A stretch of 64,000 bases of DNA from Adiantum capillus-veneris (taxonomy: Eukaryota; Streptophyta; Polypodiopsida; Polypodiales; Pteridaceae), in assembly GCA_014529385.2 (NCBI GenBank), contig CM043961.1, positions 11,948,478 to 12,012,477 on the forward strand. The letters run 5' to 3'. Under the pieces are notes generated by a model that saw only the letters and a program-made list of their open reading frames with translations, searched no databases and was not told the origin of the DNA. This document shows, piece after piece, positions 43,450 through 55,065 of the stretch. How positions within the stretch are numbered: the stretch's first letter is position 1; each line of letters begins with the position of its first letter. The position numbers and the translations under genes are program-made.

Positions 43450-46142
43450 AGAAAGGAGCTCCTCGCTCGGGAGAACGGCCATTTGTATGCACCATGCCGG
43501 ATGAGACCAAACGAAAGATTATCCTTGATAATAGTTGGATCTATTTGAGGGATACAAAATGTTTTGTATGTGAATATCGCACTATCAAGCACCAAAATAT
43601 GTGTCGCAAGCCATATGAGGAAAAGAAGAAGAAAAACAAGGAGATCTCTTATGAAGAAAATGTGCCCAAGGAGGAGGAAAGTCCCTCGAGCAAATAGGGA
43701 TGCGTGACCTATGAGACCGAGATACAGTTGAAAATATGCTTTGGGAATTGTAATGGATACCCTTGAAATGCGAGGGTTGGCATTGATGAACTAACAAGCA
43801 AAGACTATGTTGTACTTCTTGTTGAAACTTGGGAGAATGATACACAAAGGATTAACGGCTTGGAGGATTACAATGTACATTCATTGATGTGGTCAAATAA
43901 TCTCAAGCAACAAAGAGGACAAGGAGGGGTAGTATGTATGCTTAAGAAAGGATTGAAAGATTTTGTATTAATTGTGAAAGATGACAAGTACAAACGTTAT
44001 GTATGGTTGAAATAAAAGAGCACCCATTTTTGTAGTCGGTTGCTACATTCCTCATCATGATTCCCCCCTTTATGCTTGTATGGATAGAGATCGGTCATTT
44101 TTTGATTTAGAAGAGGATATTTCTTATTTCAAAGGCAAAGGTGATGTTATTGTATTTGGGATATGAATGCTCGCACAAGAACATTGCAACATGATACTCA
44201 ACACTTTGATATGTCATACATTTCAAGGGAGTTGAAGAAAGTTCACTTGTATGATCGTACTTCAATGAATGAGAAAGAGCCAGATCACTATAGAAAGCTA
44301 CTTTGACACATGTATAATAGCACGGGTATGCTCATTGCCAATGGTGTATCTTTGTGGAGTGAAACCAATGGATTTACATGTAGGAAACATAATGGGGATA
44401 GTGTGATTGACTATATGCTACTCTTCGAAGCCATCATGTATCGCATAAAGAGTTTTATGTTTGGCCAATGGACCCCGGAATCCGACCATCGGACTTTATG
44501 TATTGACCTTTCATGTGGAGAAGCAACTAAGCATGATAATCTCAGCCAAAGGGAAGAGAAATTATCACTATGTATGGAATTCAAATAGGCACCAATGTAC
44601 ATTGAAATGGTTGAGCAAAAGTTATGGATGACAAAGCTTCAATATGATGCACCATTTAAAACTAAATGGGAAGCTTTCAAGAAAATTATTTGTTCTTGTG
44701 CCGAAGAATGCTTTACCATAAAGCATCTCCATGGTATCAACAAAGATAGATCATGCAAAAGGTGGTTTGATAAAGAATGTCAAGATGCTCGAAAGTCCTT
44801 GATAAAGCTTGATGCAATGATGGACAAAGACAACTATCAAAGTCATTTGCATACATACAAGGCATTGATTCAAAAGGAGAGAAGAAGATGGGAAGTAAAG
44901 CAACAACTTTTTCAAGTTCAAGAAAAGGCACATGCATGTAGAAGATTTTGGAGAAACTTGAGGGGCAAGCGGGTTGAGAATTTTGGTGACTTGAGTATGT
45001 GGATATGTCCACACATTGTAGGCAATTATATGAGCAAACAAATGCTGAAAAAATGCCATTTTATGGTTCATCTCCCATGTATGCCCTCTTTTTTTACTAT
45101 TGAGGATGGATGCGGTGGACTTGAAAAGTTGGCCACTCACAAAGCGGGAGCTCTTCAAAGTATCTAGCCGGAGATGATCAAATGGATGGGAGATAGTTCC
45201 CATGAGTGAATGTGTGATATGTTCAACCTTGCACTTTAACATGATATGCTTTATGATTGGAGTACTAATTGGGTTAAGCCTTTGCATAAAGGAGGGGATG
45301 TAAAGAATGTAAACAACTACCGGACTGTAATGATTAGGTCTCTTATGGCAAATCTTTTGCTTGTGGTTTCTCAAATCTATGAGAAGGTGATTTGTCAATT
45401 GTGCATGAGAAGAGAAATTAAAAAAAAATTCAATAGTGCTTAAACAAAGATGTCCGTTGTCATTAACTCTCTTTGGTCTATGCATCGATCAATTGGAACA
45501 AATAGTACTTGACTTTATGCAAGAAGAAGGCATTGAAGAGGTCACTATTTGCAATGCGGTAATCATGCCTTTTTTGTATGTGGATGATGTAGTGTTTCTA
45601 GCACAGACTTTAGAAGATGCACAAAAGCTTATGGTTGTCCTTGAGAACTTTTGCTTACATAGTGGATGAATCGAAAACAAAGGTTATGCTTATGAAAACC
45701 AACCATAAGGAGAAGCCATGCATTGTGTACAACAATGTGACACTTGAAGTTGTTGAGAGCTTGAAGTACCTTGGCCTTGAGGTTCCGTCCAGTCACAAGT
45801 GACTGCATGAATGTGCTATACGTTGTTTGGAAGCGGGAAAGAGAGCATATTATGCATTTGAGAACATGTGTAATGTGGGAAACATCAAGTGTTGGGTTCT
45901 CAAGAAGTACTTTTTTGATGCATTGGTGACACCGGTTCTTCTTTATGGAGTTGAAGTGTGGGGCGGGAGCATCTCAAAATCTATTTGGAAAGAGTTTGAG
46001 AATGTCCAAAAGCGTTTTCTTACAAATTTTCTCAAAGTTAAGACACAAACACCATCTATGCTCTTACTTCTTGAGTCGGGATCTCTTCCAATTGAGGTTA
46101 TGGGCATGGAAAGGGTTGTGGAGTACATGATAAAGATGCTTC
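43450..46142 (+). pseudogene. LINE copy E ORF2 endonuclease and RT, broken
   Basis: Like copy A it keeps the SDHRTL endonuclease motif (44480-44500) and the uncut GACC region, so it lacks the B-D deletion. It shares the GD/MNAR frameshift and the stop after YVWLK. Private stop TAG at 45165-45167. The internal RT deletion joins MAN to LLLVVSQIY and removes the VDFKKAFDMIP motif (catalytic Asp). The active box is FLYVDDVVFLAQ (45574-45610). The later part reads VTPVLLYGVEVWGGSISK and continues to MIKMLQNPSH. Confidence 0.85.
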
Positions 46143-46815
46143 AAAACCCCTCACATTAACTTCCAATTGCATGGGAAGCAAGAAAGAAAGTTCAAAAGAC
46201 GCATAAAAGCAAGATCTTGAGGACGGGATGGATGCAAAACATAAAGAAGAGGTTTGGGAGATGGGATGCATTACACTTGCTACATGATTCTTCAATTGAC
46301 TCCCAAGTGAATGAAGCTTTTATACAACGCCAATGTATTACAGCTTGAGAGAAATCCGGTGGGTCACGCTTCATACATTACACCACCTATATTGCCCCAA
46401 CTACAAAACCATGTTCTTCGCCGAAAGAGGAAACTGTACTCACACTTACATGCTTGAACCTATCACCTTGTCGGTGATACGCACTATCGCAGCCATTTGG
46501 CTTAGCTTCCATTTCCTTCGATGCGAGACAGGGCGTTGGGGCAATGGAGAAGAGTCAAATCGACTCTGCACATTATGCTCACTGCAAGTTCGAGAGTCTG
46601 AGTACCACACACTACGAGAGTGCTTAGCTTTTGGTCACATCCGAACTTGCTTCTCTCACATTTTCAGCCATGACTTAGACCTACACACTTTCCTCTCCCA
46701 GCTACAGTGTGGGCTCTCTATTGCGACTCTCATCATTACAATTTTGGAGCATCGAGAGTCACCCATCAGGCATACACATACTGCTTCACATGTAGCTTTG
46801 GTCCCATAGGTCATA
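46143..46815 (+). pseudogene. LINE C-terminal region with CX2CX9HX4C zinc finger
   Basis: After a stop at about 46157 the sequence stays LINE-like (WEARKKVQKTHKSKILR). A new frame then opens at 46333-46809. It contains AAIWLSFHFLRCETGRWG and LCTLCSLQVRESEYHTLREC, a zf-RVT-like finger (C-X2-C-X9-H-X4-C, 46564-46622), the normal C-terminal domain of plant LINE ORF2 proteins. In the other four copies this domain is absent. Confidence 0.75.
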
Positions 46816-46849
46816 TTTGACCTCCGAGGACGATAATAAAATCTATCTC

Positions 46850-46874
46850 TGTGTGTGTGTGTGTGTATGTGTAT

Positions 46875-46930
<56 letters not shown>
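46850..46930. repeat. (TG)n/(TC)n microsatellite at the LINE 3' end
   Basis: TG with two TA interruptions, then TC to about 46930. It begins nine bases after the AATAAA of copy E, so it may have grown from the LINE tail. Confidence 0.95.
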
Positions 46931-46933
<3 letters not shown>

Positions 46934-47526
46934 GCGACCTGTAGATGGGGCCATGCCACCGGCGGGCTCTTGGTGGTAACTGCCTTCGCGTCGGCTTCCA
47001 TAGGAGGACCAGGGCTAGAGAGAGAAATTGGTACAACGGGTGGGATGGGGTTCTCTCTCTCTCTGTGCCGTCTGCTGATGAGGAGCAGCAGTAGGGTGAC
47101 CTCAGAGGCAAGGGGACGTGTGGGCGTGAGGTTGAATAACAAGGGGGTGAGCGAGGCGATGCGAGGGGTGTCTGTAGAAGGGGCAGCTCGCACGTTGTGC
47201 AGGGCAAGGTCGGCGACGCCAGTGTGACATGGAAGGGGTGGGGGATATCCATTAGAATCGGGTAGTTAATTGATGTCTATTTAGTCGAAGCCAATATGTA
47301 GCTACCTAGTAGCCAAAATGGGGTATCCCTCATCCATAGCAGTTACACACAAAAGAGACATACGATATGTTTGTATCTAAAACATAAAACATATTTGCAC
47401 ATTATTGTGTGTGCAGGTGTTCAAACAGGACTTTGGGAGGCTGGTAATTGCTGCCACGAGGGGGTTTGCTTGATTTCGAAGTTGCAGCAGAGATAAACAG
47501 ATCTTTCCTTTTGCGATTGCATTAGA
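46931..47526. other. GC-rich then AT-rich DNA upstream of the host gene
   Basis: 46930-47230 is GC-rich and open in several frames but has no recognisable protein. 47230-47526 is AT-richer and directly precedes the ATG of the TMEM50-like gene. It may hold its promoter and 5' UTR. A GTGTGCAG/GT at about 47410-47418 could be an upstream acceptor, but this is not supported further. Confidence 0.4.
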
Positions 47527-47688
47527 ATGGAATGGTCGGAGCTATGGAGTATCTTTGGGCCGGGCATGGCGGGAGCTTTCTTCGGAGCTGGATGGTGGTT
47601 TTGGGTGGATGCGGTCGCTTGCAGTTCTTCCACCGTCCAATTTGTCCACTATCTTCCAGGTCAGCGCCTCATGAACACACACGCACAT

Positions 47689-47732
<44 letters not shown>

Positions 47733-48600
47733 ATGGATGCATTTCTGTGACTACTTGATAATTGTGGCAACAGGTCTTTTGATCATCGCATCTCCTTGTC
47801 ATCACCACTGATATGACCATCATCACCTCATCGGATAGGTTACTGGACCATACCCATGCATGAAATATGAAGCATTTCTCTTGACATCTGACAACTTCGT
47901 CTGTAGTTCATACATGCATCTGAAGAGTGACTTATTGAGTTGAGCTTCCACACATGCGAAATTTATGCACTGTATATAACACCAGCAAAATGGTTTATTG
48001 AGACAATTAATAGAGGAACACATCAGTCATTGCATGTCTTGTATCACAAGCCTTAGCTAATTAGTGTCTGGTTATCACAGTGGCCCACTCCTTTGGAGTC
48101 GTTTAATTCTTTATGGAGGTACCTTTGTTCCACTTTCTTTGCAGTTTTAAACTGCAGTGTCACTTCGCCAAAGGCATTGTGAATGTTCAGCAATTGATAT
48201 CATCGTAGCACTAAAAACACATGATTATCTTTGAACGTTGGGCATTGTGCACGTTTAGAAATTAATTTTATCTTAGTGAATTAGAAGAATATGATTATCC
48301 TCAAACTTAGTGGTCAGGAGTCCATGCCTCTTCTATTCTTATCACCTTTTGAAAGAGTCTGTGGCATTATAGCAAGCCGGTTGATTTGTGGGTCCCATCA
48401 TAGCTAGTAGTTGTATGTTGGTGTTCCTTGAGATTATCTTTAACCATCTTCAGCTAAACCAAGAACGTGAGAAAGTTTTAGCTGGCTTAGCTTTGTCTTC
48501 TTTCAGGCATTTTTGCGTCATTTGCAGCACTAATGTTCAACTGTGTGAAGCGGGATGAAATACAAGATTACTCCCCATATGATGAGGGTGAAGGATGCAG
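47527..48600 (+). CDS. TMEM50/UPF0220-family membrane protein, exons 1-2
   Basis: Exon 1 is 47527-47659, from ATG: MEWSELWSIFGPGMAGAFFG, then a GWWFWVDA membrane segment and HYLPG. Exon 2 is 48507-48600: GIFASFAALMFNCV (second membrane segment), then KRDEIQDYSPYDEGEG. The intron between them (47660-48506) begins GTCAGC, ends CTTCTTTCAG and is phase 1; joining restores the codon for Gly. Exon 2 ends AG/GTAATA in phase 2. Both exons are open and match the first half of plant TMEM50 homologues (about 135 aa, four membrane helices, endomembrane; molecular role unclear). The C-terminal two helices were not found up to 64000. Either intron 2 is longer than 15 kb or the gene is truncated. Confidence 0.85.
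47695..47725. repeat. (GA)n microsatellite in intron 1
   Basis: AGAG run shortly after the exon 1 donor. Open frames ending in Arg/Glu repeats here come from it. Confidence 0.95.
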
Positions 48601-49380
48601 GTAATATTTTATAAATTAATCTAGGACATTCATTTCTTTTTCCTTGTCAAATCATTCCTGTATAGTATTTGTCAACTCTGGTAAAAGGTATGTGCGATGC
48701 CAATGTTTTTAGCTTTGGGTGCTTAGACGTTCTCTTATGCTCTTTTGGAAGTTGTTGTGGGGAGACTGAATTGTAGGATTAAGTCTCTGTGATTGTTTTC
48801 TTGTTTCAAGTTTCAGTCAAGTAAGCTTCTCTAAGTTATTTTGCCTAAACCCGTTTTTATCTAGTTTTTGTTTGAAAACAAGTAAGCTGATTTAGTTTTT
48901 TCTTTATTGTTTTCTTGTGTGCCTTACTGTTGTGTTTTTGTGAGTGTTTTAGCCTCCCTTATAATTCGTAAATTCAGACCTTTCTGAACTTATGAAGGGA
49001 TGTGTACTTATACTTTGCTTGTCAAGATCAGCATTAGGTCGTTATGGGGGTAATTGGGTATCTTGAAACATCGATGTCATACTTTGCTTAAATTCTTCCT
49101 TTAAATATATTTTACCTGAATTAATGAGGGTTATTATATAGACAGATTGATTGTATGAGAATGTAGCCCTCATTATATCGCGGGCCCCGGTGTTGGTGGG
49201 GCGGCGTGGAAGTTGGCCTACACGCAATGAAAGTGTCGATTTGTGTGGACCTATGGAGACTTCATCCCTCAGTTGTTTAACTTGGGTGTATTGTCTTGAG
49301 CATAAGGTGAGAGTTTTAAGATCTTCGTGAGCATACACCTGTTGAGAAGGGAAGAAAGGAGTAAAAGACTGCCTCAAATG
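48601..49380. other. Presumed intron 2 start, T-rich
   Basis: T-rich, no open frames, follows the GTAATA donor; consistent with plant intron sequence. From about 49150 composition changes (GCGGGCCCCGG) and TE remnants begin. No exon 3 seen. Confidence 0.5.
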
Positions 49381-49898
49381 CTTTTATATGGTACTATGCG
49401 TACAATTTCACACTCATGAGCTTGCAAATGCCCGTTCTCTTTCCAAGAATGGAGTCGTGAAATAGAAAAATAGGACCATCATTGAGATGGCATTGACAAT
49501 GCTCAAGCATGGAATTATCTTGGTCATTGTGGCAGAGGCACAACTGCCCATTCTCAGCTGTTTTCCTACGACTTCACTTCCTTGACAAACTCCCGGATGT
49601 CTACCATTTCCATATCCATGTTCCTCGAAAGCAGAGAAGGCTACTTAATTCTAGGTCCAACAAGATGATCTTTGTTAGTTGTTGTAAAGGCTATTATCTT
49701 TATGACCTTAAATTGATACTATGATTAGCTGAGATATTCTCTTCAACGGATGTGTGTCTTCCAAGAGGGATTTGTTTCAAAGTTTACTACTTTTAACTCT
49801 TGATTTACTTTTGAAGATCCTCCGGATGAGTCTTTCCTTTGGATAAACCTTCTTCTCTAGTTTTAGATCTTAAAAATCCGAAGGATGGTTTGCAAACC

Positions 49899-50551
49899 TG
49901 TCACAAGACGGGCACCACGTGCCAATAGAAAAGACCGCAGATTGAACAGACTTTTAGCACTTCAATAACAATTGAACAGAAAGAGAGACGACAGGCGACG
50001 CGGAGTGGCGAAATTCCATCCCAGAGAGTATTGGCCCCAAACCTTGGTGCCCCTTGCGGTATTTCTTTATATTGCATCATCAAAGTACAAGCCGATACTT
50101 CAGACTCTGCACCTTCTCCAGGAAGCATGCCAGAGAATGAGCCCTAACCTCATATTTAAAGGCCCTAGGCCCGAAAAGCAGTTTACAGTAAAAAGCCTTC
50201 AAACTCAAAAGCATCTGGTCCAAAAGCAAAGCCAAAAAGTTGCCAGCGTAAATCACGGAAATCCGTACATCCTGCCACGTCATCAGCCAACGCAAAACGC
50301 GGAAATCCGTACAGCTTGCAATGTCATCATGCCAGCGCAATTATCGAAAATCTGCCACGTCATCAATTTTTTTTGCGCGTGTGTGTGCAGTTCCTGCCTT
50401 ATTTTAATCCTTGGTCACTTGGAGCCCCATTGAACGGGGTCCCCATAAGTCGGTAGGACTTCTTCTTTTGTTACTTGTTCTTCTTAGGGTTTAGGCCCCT
50501 CAGCCGGTAGCTCCGTTCTTCAGTAGGTTGACACGTCAGCAGTTTGTTACA
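49899..50551 (-). repeat. Solo LTR, ~653 bp, related to 58739-59387
   Basis: Reverse-orientation relative of the LTRs at 58739-59387 and 62856-63553. On the - strand it starts TGTAACAAACTGCTGACGTG and ends GTGCCCGTCTTGTGACA. It shares GAAGAACGGAGC and GGGGCCTAAACCCTA. Flanks (AAACC, TATCT) are not a TSD, so the ends or the history are altered. Confidence 0.75.
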
Positions 50552-51003
50552 TATCTCTATCGAGTTAACACTGGATGATCTTTTAGACATTATTGTTGAT
50601 GCTCTTATGGGTGCTTCTCTACCTAGTGAGCGACTTGTTAAGTTTTCTCGGTGACTTTTAGATACCCCCCTTAAAATAATCCAAAGTATAGAAGTGTTTT
50701 TCAGATTGTTGTAGTATTGGTAATTTGAGAGAGACTCAATTTCGATAAAGCTCCAAGATGGACAAAGCTTTATTCTCGATGAACTATGCTTTGTTATGTA
50801 TCCAAAACAAAGATCCTCACTATTGAGGAAGCCCTTTGTCAGTCGAAGTGGAAGGAAGCCATGTTGGTTGAGATTGATTACGTGAAGAATGACTGACAGT
50901 TGCATTCTCCAAGCTTTATAGGGTGTTGGCGTGTCCATGGTCGCTTCGGCTTTGACTATTTCATCAACTTCAGTCCACTATAGTCTTTGAGCTATAGAGG
51001 GGG

Positions 51004-51185
51004 TGTTAAAATTATGCATTTCATGCGAACTTGCCCAGTTTATAATCTTTTGATTTAGTTAGGCATTTCATGTATTTGCCACAATTTATATATGTAGGGT
51101 CCGATAACTTTCTATGGAATTAGCCCCTCGGGCTATCACTTTGTATCCGTTTGGTCAGAGTTAATTGGAGCAATCTCAAACTTGG

Positions 51186-51241
<56 letters not shown>

Positions 51242-51291
51242 GCAACCGTGTGTGTCTCGCATCTATGCTTCTGCATTGTGCTATTTTGACA
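51004..51291 (+). repeat. Copia-relic LTR (288 bp)
   Basis: Starts TGTTAAAAT and ends ATTTTGACA, a near-perfect terminal inverted repeat, directly after a purine tract. Contains a CT microsatellite at 51187-51237. Confidence 0.65.
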
Positions 51292-51473
51292 CTTCATGGG
51301 TAAAAGTATCTTATATTTTCGGTCCTTTTTCCACTTATATAAAACATGAACACGATTCCAACTTGAACTTGGATGCCGGTAGTGGAGCATACACAAAAAT
51401 TGTAGGCTGCATCTTTTTTGGCCTCAACCTTATACTTATAGAACGAGAAGTTATATATGTGCACAAAAATAGA

Positions 51474-51650
51474 AGATTTGCAAAGCATTCTAGATCAAGA
51501 AAGCTGGCTCTTTTGTTAAAGGGGAATGCACAAATGGTGGTCGACCTTATTGCTTAATGTACATACACCACATACTTGGGTGGGATTCAATCAATTGTTT
51601 GCTTCTCTATGGTTGACATTGGCTTATGAGGCTCTTCTTGTGTACAAGGA
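51474..51650 (+). pseudogene. Gypsy gag fragment
   Basis: RSRKLALLLKGNAQM, then after a shift STLLLNVHTPHTWVGFNQLF. The segment corresponds to VRKVATFLKGNALQRW at 58680-58735 and TWVQF at 63583, so it is a second, older copy of the same kind of gag. Very short and frameshifted. Confidence 0.55.
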
Positions 51651-51854
51651 CCTGTTCTGGAATGAGACTTGCTGGTCTTCCTTCCACTTTTGGTTGCTTC
51701 TTTGGTTCCCTATCCTTTGACACCTCACCTTTGTCACATGAATTGCATCGTGAATCTTCCAAGTATCTGGCAACGTTAGTTGAAAGGATACATCGTTTAT
51801 CTTTTCTAGAATGTGGATGTCACATGACACATCCAACCTTGTGTCCGTGGACAA
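51624..51854 (-). pseudogene. Gypsy integrase C-terminal fragment (1)
   Basis: ILEKINDVSFQLTLPDTWKI then HDAIHVTKV. This is the SH3-like C-terminal module of gypsy integrases (pattern I-DVSF-L-LP--WKIH--FHVS-L). Its orientation is opposite to the adjacent gag fragment. Confidence 0.6.
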
Positions 51855-51859
51855 GCTAC

Positions 51860-52840
51860 AGCATGACCAGGGTTCAGTTCAATCAAGTCAGTCTAGAATA
51901 GGAAGTGATCTGGCACTTTTGTGAGTCTGACGGTCACAGACCGTGCATGACCAGACACGTAGAGTAGATGCATATCCTCCGGTTGCACATAGCATGATCA
52001 TCAGCATTCCCATCAAAATCCATCAGGGGAATTTTCCAGTGCATTAAAACCTATTTTCCCTATTTTTGCATTTTTCACTTATTTATTAAGTGACTTTTGT
52101 TGGGAACTAGGTAGGGCAATTTGACTAAGTAAATATACAAGCAACCTAGGGCTAGCACTATCTGGTAGAAGAGGCAGCAGGAGCATTGCTCAACAGGCCA
52201 ATTCTCAAGCAAGAACAAGGACCCCTTCAACCTGGCGTTTTCAGCAAGGGTCCCAGCAGCCTGGCGTTTTTGAGCAACAACTCCAGCACTTATCAGCCCC
52301 TGCATTGGCGATTCTGCATCAGCAAATTCAGCCCTGCACTTGGCGCTTCCATGAGCATTTTTGCCAGCGCTTTTCAGCAGGGATTCCAGCGTTTTCAGCA
52401 GGGGATTTTCAGCAAGCAAGTGACCAGCAAGACAGCGTTTCTGCAGCGTTTTTGGACAGCAAATCAGCGACGGAAAGGGACCTGGAGGCAGCGTTTTTCA
52501 TGAGCCATTAAGCCAACATTTCAAGCTTCAGTTTTAGCATTAGATTCACCTTCGTCAGCCACTCATTGCGTCATAGCCTCTCAAGCTAGCATCAGAGTCT
52601 TGTACCAGATTGTGCAATCAATAGTAGACCACTCTCGCCATCGAGAGTGGGGCCCTTGGAGGAGGGCTTGACAACTTCCCGGTGTCGTATTCTCTTCTCT
52701 CTACTCTCAGTCTCATGCACCTTCATTCACAGTGTCCATTCACTTTGTTTGTGTCCATTGCACTCTCTCACTAAAGGAACGGAAGGCTCTCCCTTCCCTA
52801 AGTAAAAGGAACCCTTGAGCACAGTTCGGAGCACTTATCT
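51860..52840. other. LTR-like, CAG/GTTTT-rich repeat DNA
   Basis: No gene. 52180-52500 is built of degenerate CAGC and GCGTTTT words (for example CCAGCGTTTTCAGCAGGG). Similar words occur in reverse at 55660-55830. A sequence ACTTATTTATTAAGTGA at 52077 resembles one at 56002. Probably LTR material inserted between the two integrase fragments. Confidence 0.4.
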
Positions 52841-53227
52841 TGAGCAAAGGTCAACATTCACTTTCGCTGCATCTTACACTGGAAAGGCATATAGTATTGC
52901 ATACTAAGCTTTGGGAAAAGCGTCTCCTTACCCACCCTTCCTCTTTCATAGGCGTACTTTCTCAAACCGAAGAAGCACCTAGTCATTCTCCTTCAACTGC
53001 AAGTTGCATTGATGCTTGTTAGCTGCCTTCTTATGCCATGCTTGAGACTTATGCATAGCGTCCTTTACCTTGGCAAAGGCAGCCTCTATATCCTTTGTGT
53101 ACTCATTTGCTTTGAAAATCTTGTCCTTGGTGCATAGAATCGGTGGAACCTTTTTGAAAGAAAATGGCGACAATCTCAAATGACGCCTTCCTCGTTGATG
53201 TGCGAATAGTGGTGCTGTGAGTGTCAC
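52840..53227 (-). pseudogene. Gypsy integrase C-terminal fragment (2)
   Basis: The - strand frame from 53227 ends AAFAKVKDAMHKSQAWHKKA and KHQCNLQLKEND, then after a stop VLLRFEKVRL. This is the helix preceding the GD-VLL module of gypsy integrases. It probably belongs with the fragment at 51624-51854, the two being separated by about 1 kb of LTR-like DNA. Confidence 0.55.
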
Positions 53228-54554
53228 TAGGAGGTGTATTTTTCTTGTTGCTTTCTTTAAATATGTACTACATATTTTTATTTATTTTTACTTACTTTTT
53301 TCGAAACCCTTGAAAATGTGCAAGTGGACATTGCATGGCCAATGTGAAATGGCTGCGGTTGAATGCGTTTCTCACATCGGGAATCTAGGTCGGTCAGCCA
53401 GGAACTGGTCGGGCTAGTTAGCACTGAATTCTGATGAGTATGGAAGCCTGTGTACGTCAAATGGAATTTTGGCCACTCGACAAGTCACAACTTTATAAGT
53501 TGGTGGGTACTAGGAAATTAAGCCAAAGGGGCAAACTGGACACATGGCAATAGGAGAGCAACCTGCAAGCCAACACCCTCCAGAAGCTCTTCCCAAGAGG
53601 GGGCGCCCAAAATTGAGGGTGGAGTCTGATTTTACTCATTGTGAAGTTGTGAACTATAGTTTGTGTGTGAGTAGTGGGTGCAGGTTATCACAACTTTAAT
53701 GGAAAGCTTGCCTCAATGCCTTCTCCCTTGTAGCATGTAGCGCGACAATTTGCTCTCGCGCATCTCTCTCTCCCCTTTGCACATATGGTAATGCCCCACT
53801 AATTGGGCTTCTCAGTTGACCATGTACAGTTCTGGGGGTTTTATGCGCGTTTGCCAAGGCAAGAGCCTTCTGAATGAGTACCGGATTAGCTGATTGCTAG
53901 GTCCCCACAGGTAGGCATAGTTCCATTGCGAAGGATTGCAAAAACGGAGAGTTTTATCGCGTGAAAACTCGTCCAATTCAAAGGGGAGTTGTCCCATTGT
54001 GCGGGAGCACCTGAGACATGCGTGGGCGTGTTCGCTCCGCTCAAAACAATCCAAAATAGAAAATTACAGCCTACTGTGTTTTTCTGCAGGCTGAGGGTTC
54101 CGCACCTAAACTACAAGAAATCACCAGGGGAGCCTCGAGAAAGCCTTGGGATTTGCATACAAGGTTTTGGGCACCCGATAGTGGCAAAACAGAGAATTAC
54201 AACACATTGAAATTGACCTGCAGCTCACTGGAAAGCTTTCAAAATGCAAGGGAGTGTGTCCTTGACGTGTACTTTTGACCTATAGGGGTTTTGGCGTCGT
54301 TATGCTACCGAAATCAGATCGGAAACCTGCGATTTCAGCCCTTAATAGGTTTGAACAGATTGGTGAGAGTTTCATCTAAGTGTTCGAATCGTCTATTTTC
54401 AATTGAATAAGGAAATACCAAAAGGGACGCCCGTCTTTGGGGCCTACAATGTGTCGGTCTTCATGTGCGCAGTGACAATCTAGTCGCTGGACGCAGCTGT
54501 ACTCTGTTTTCTTCTCAGTGCTCTGTGTGAAGTTAACAAGTACTGCCCTCTACT
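53228..54554. other. No recognised gene; possible gypsy 5' leader
   Basis: Short frames only. By position it may be the LTR/leader of the gag-like sequence starting near 54600. No clear PBS or TSD found. Confidence 0.3.
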
Positions 54555-54599
54555 GTGTACTGGCCGGTTTTATGGTTCCATCACGGGATAGTCGCCTTT

Positions 54600-55065
54600 T
54601 CTTCAAAAAGTGCAGCGTGGATTGTTGTGGGTAAAAGCAACACAGAGCTTATCGTTTTGGCAGAGAAGAGAGACCAAGTACCTGAAGAGGGATCTTCCTC
54701 ACTTGGCATAGAGAAAGTTCCTTCAATTCTTCAAGAAGAGGACAGGTTGTTCAAAGCTCAACTGCGTGGTGACATGGAAATGCTTCAACAGCTGGCCAAC
54801 AATCCAAGGATGCAGGAGTTCTTACAGGCTCCTACACAAGAATTCAGGCTCGGACACATGATATTCAAGCTTCGACACAGGGCATGACTAAGCCGTTGCA
54901 AGAAAAGGAGATTTCCAATGCACAAAGGTGTCATGATGCTCGAGGGAAAGCCCATGTGATTGAGCAACCACCAATGTCCATTGATCCCAAGCAATTTGCT
55001 TTACTTGGACAGGAACCGTTTGTGAATGGTCAAGGGAGTAATGAATAGACTATGCGTCAGACCTT
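54600..55065 (+). pseudogene. Gag-like N-terminal region, uncertain
   Basis: The frame at 54555-54887 includes EEDRLFKAQLRGDMEMLQQL and a Gln/Met-rich helix. After a shift it continues KPLQEKEISNAQRCHDARG and QPPMSIDPKQFALLGQEP. Composition fits the N-terminal part of the gag that resumes near 58200. No domain is diagnostic, so the link is inferred from strand, position and composition. Confidence 0.35.

Larger units (their letters stand above)
43181..46850 (+). mobile_element. LINE copy E, 3'-complete, ORF1-deleted
   Basis: Last unit of the array. It has the junction leader, CT run (43327-43369) and ORF1 deletion of B to D. It alone continues past CTCAAAATCTA into KEFENVQKRFLTNFLK, the C-terminal zinc finger and a 3' UTR with AATAAA at 46835-46840. 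It ends in TG/TC microsatellite DNA. It lacks about 250 bp of RT near 45352. Confidence 0.9.
49381..51291 (+). mobile_element. Relic of another copia element
   Basis: Integrase remains at 49420-49720: NGVV, a stop, then KNRTIIEMALTMLKHG, and after shifts NKMIFVSCCKGYYLYDLK. The RT lead-in lies at 50815-50885 (EEALCQSKWKEAMLVEIDYV). The 3' end is AGAGGGGG (50996-51003) followed by an LTR at 51004-51291. A solo LTR at 49899-50551 interrupts it. Large parts (most RT and RNase H) are gone. Confidence 0.65.

Noticed and set aside
27103-45485. Many - strand frames across the LINE array (for example 44751-45485)
   Set aside because: Mirror frames of the + strand ORF2 remnants; the same ones recur in every unit and none has a domain.
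25048-46850. Array as a satellite DNA or as five independent LINE insertions
   Set aside because: Units hold LINE coding domains, so it is not a simple satellite; identical junctions, shared lesions and absence of TSDs or tails between units speak against separate insertions.
46656-47252. Long - strand frames of 198 and 116 codons with Arg/Glu and His/Thr tracts
   Set aside because: They run through the TG/TC microsatellite and GC-rich DNA; the + strand LINE end explains part of the region.
48601-49400. Third exon of the TMEM50-like gene
   Set aside because: Looked for a WLF-type membrane helix after an AG acceptor in phase 2; no candidate frame was found.
49894-50556. TSD for the solo LTR at 49899-50551
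   Set aside because: The flanks AAACC and TATCT do not match; no shift of one or two bases gives a 5-bp match.
52075-52503. + and - strand frames of about 105-114 codons
   Set aside because: Built from CAGC/GCGTTTT repeats; no family recognised.
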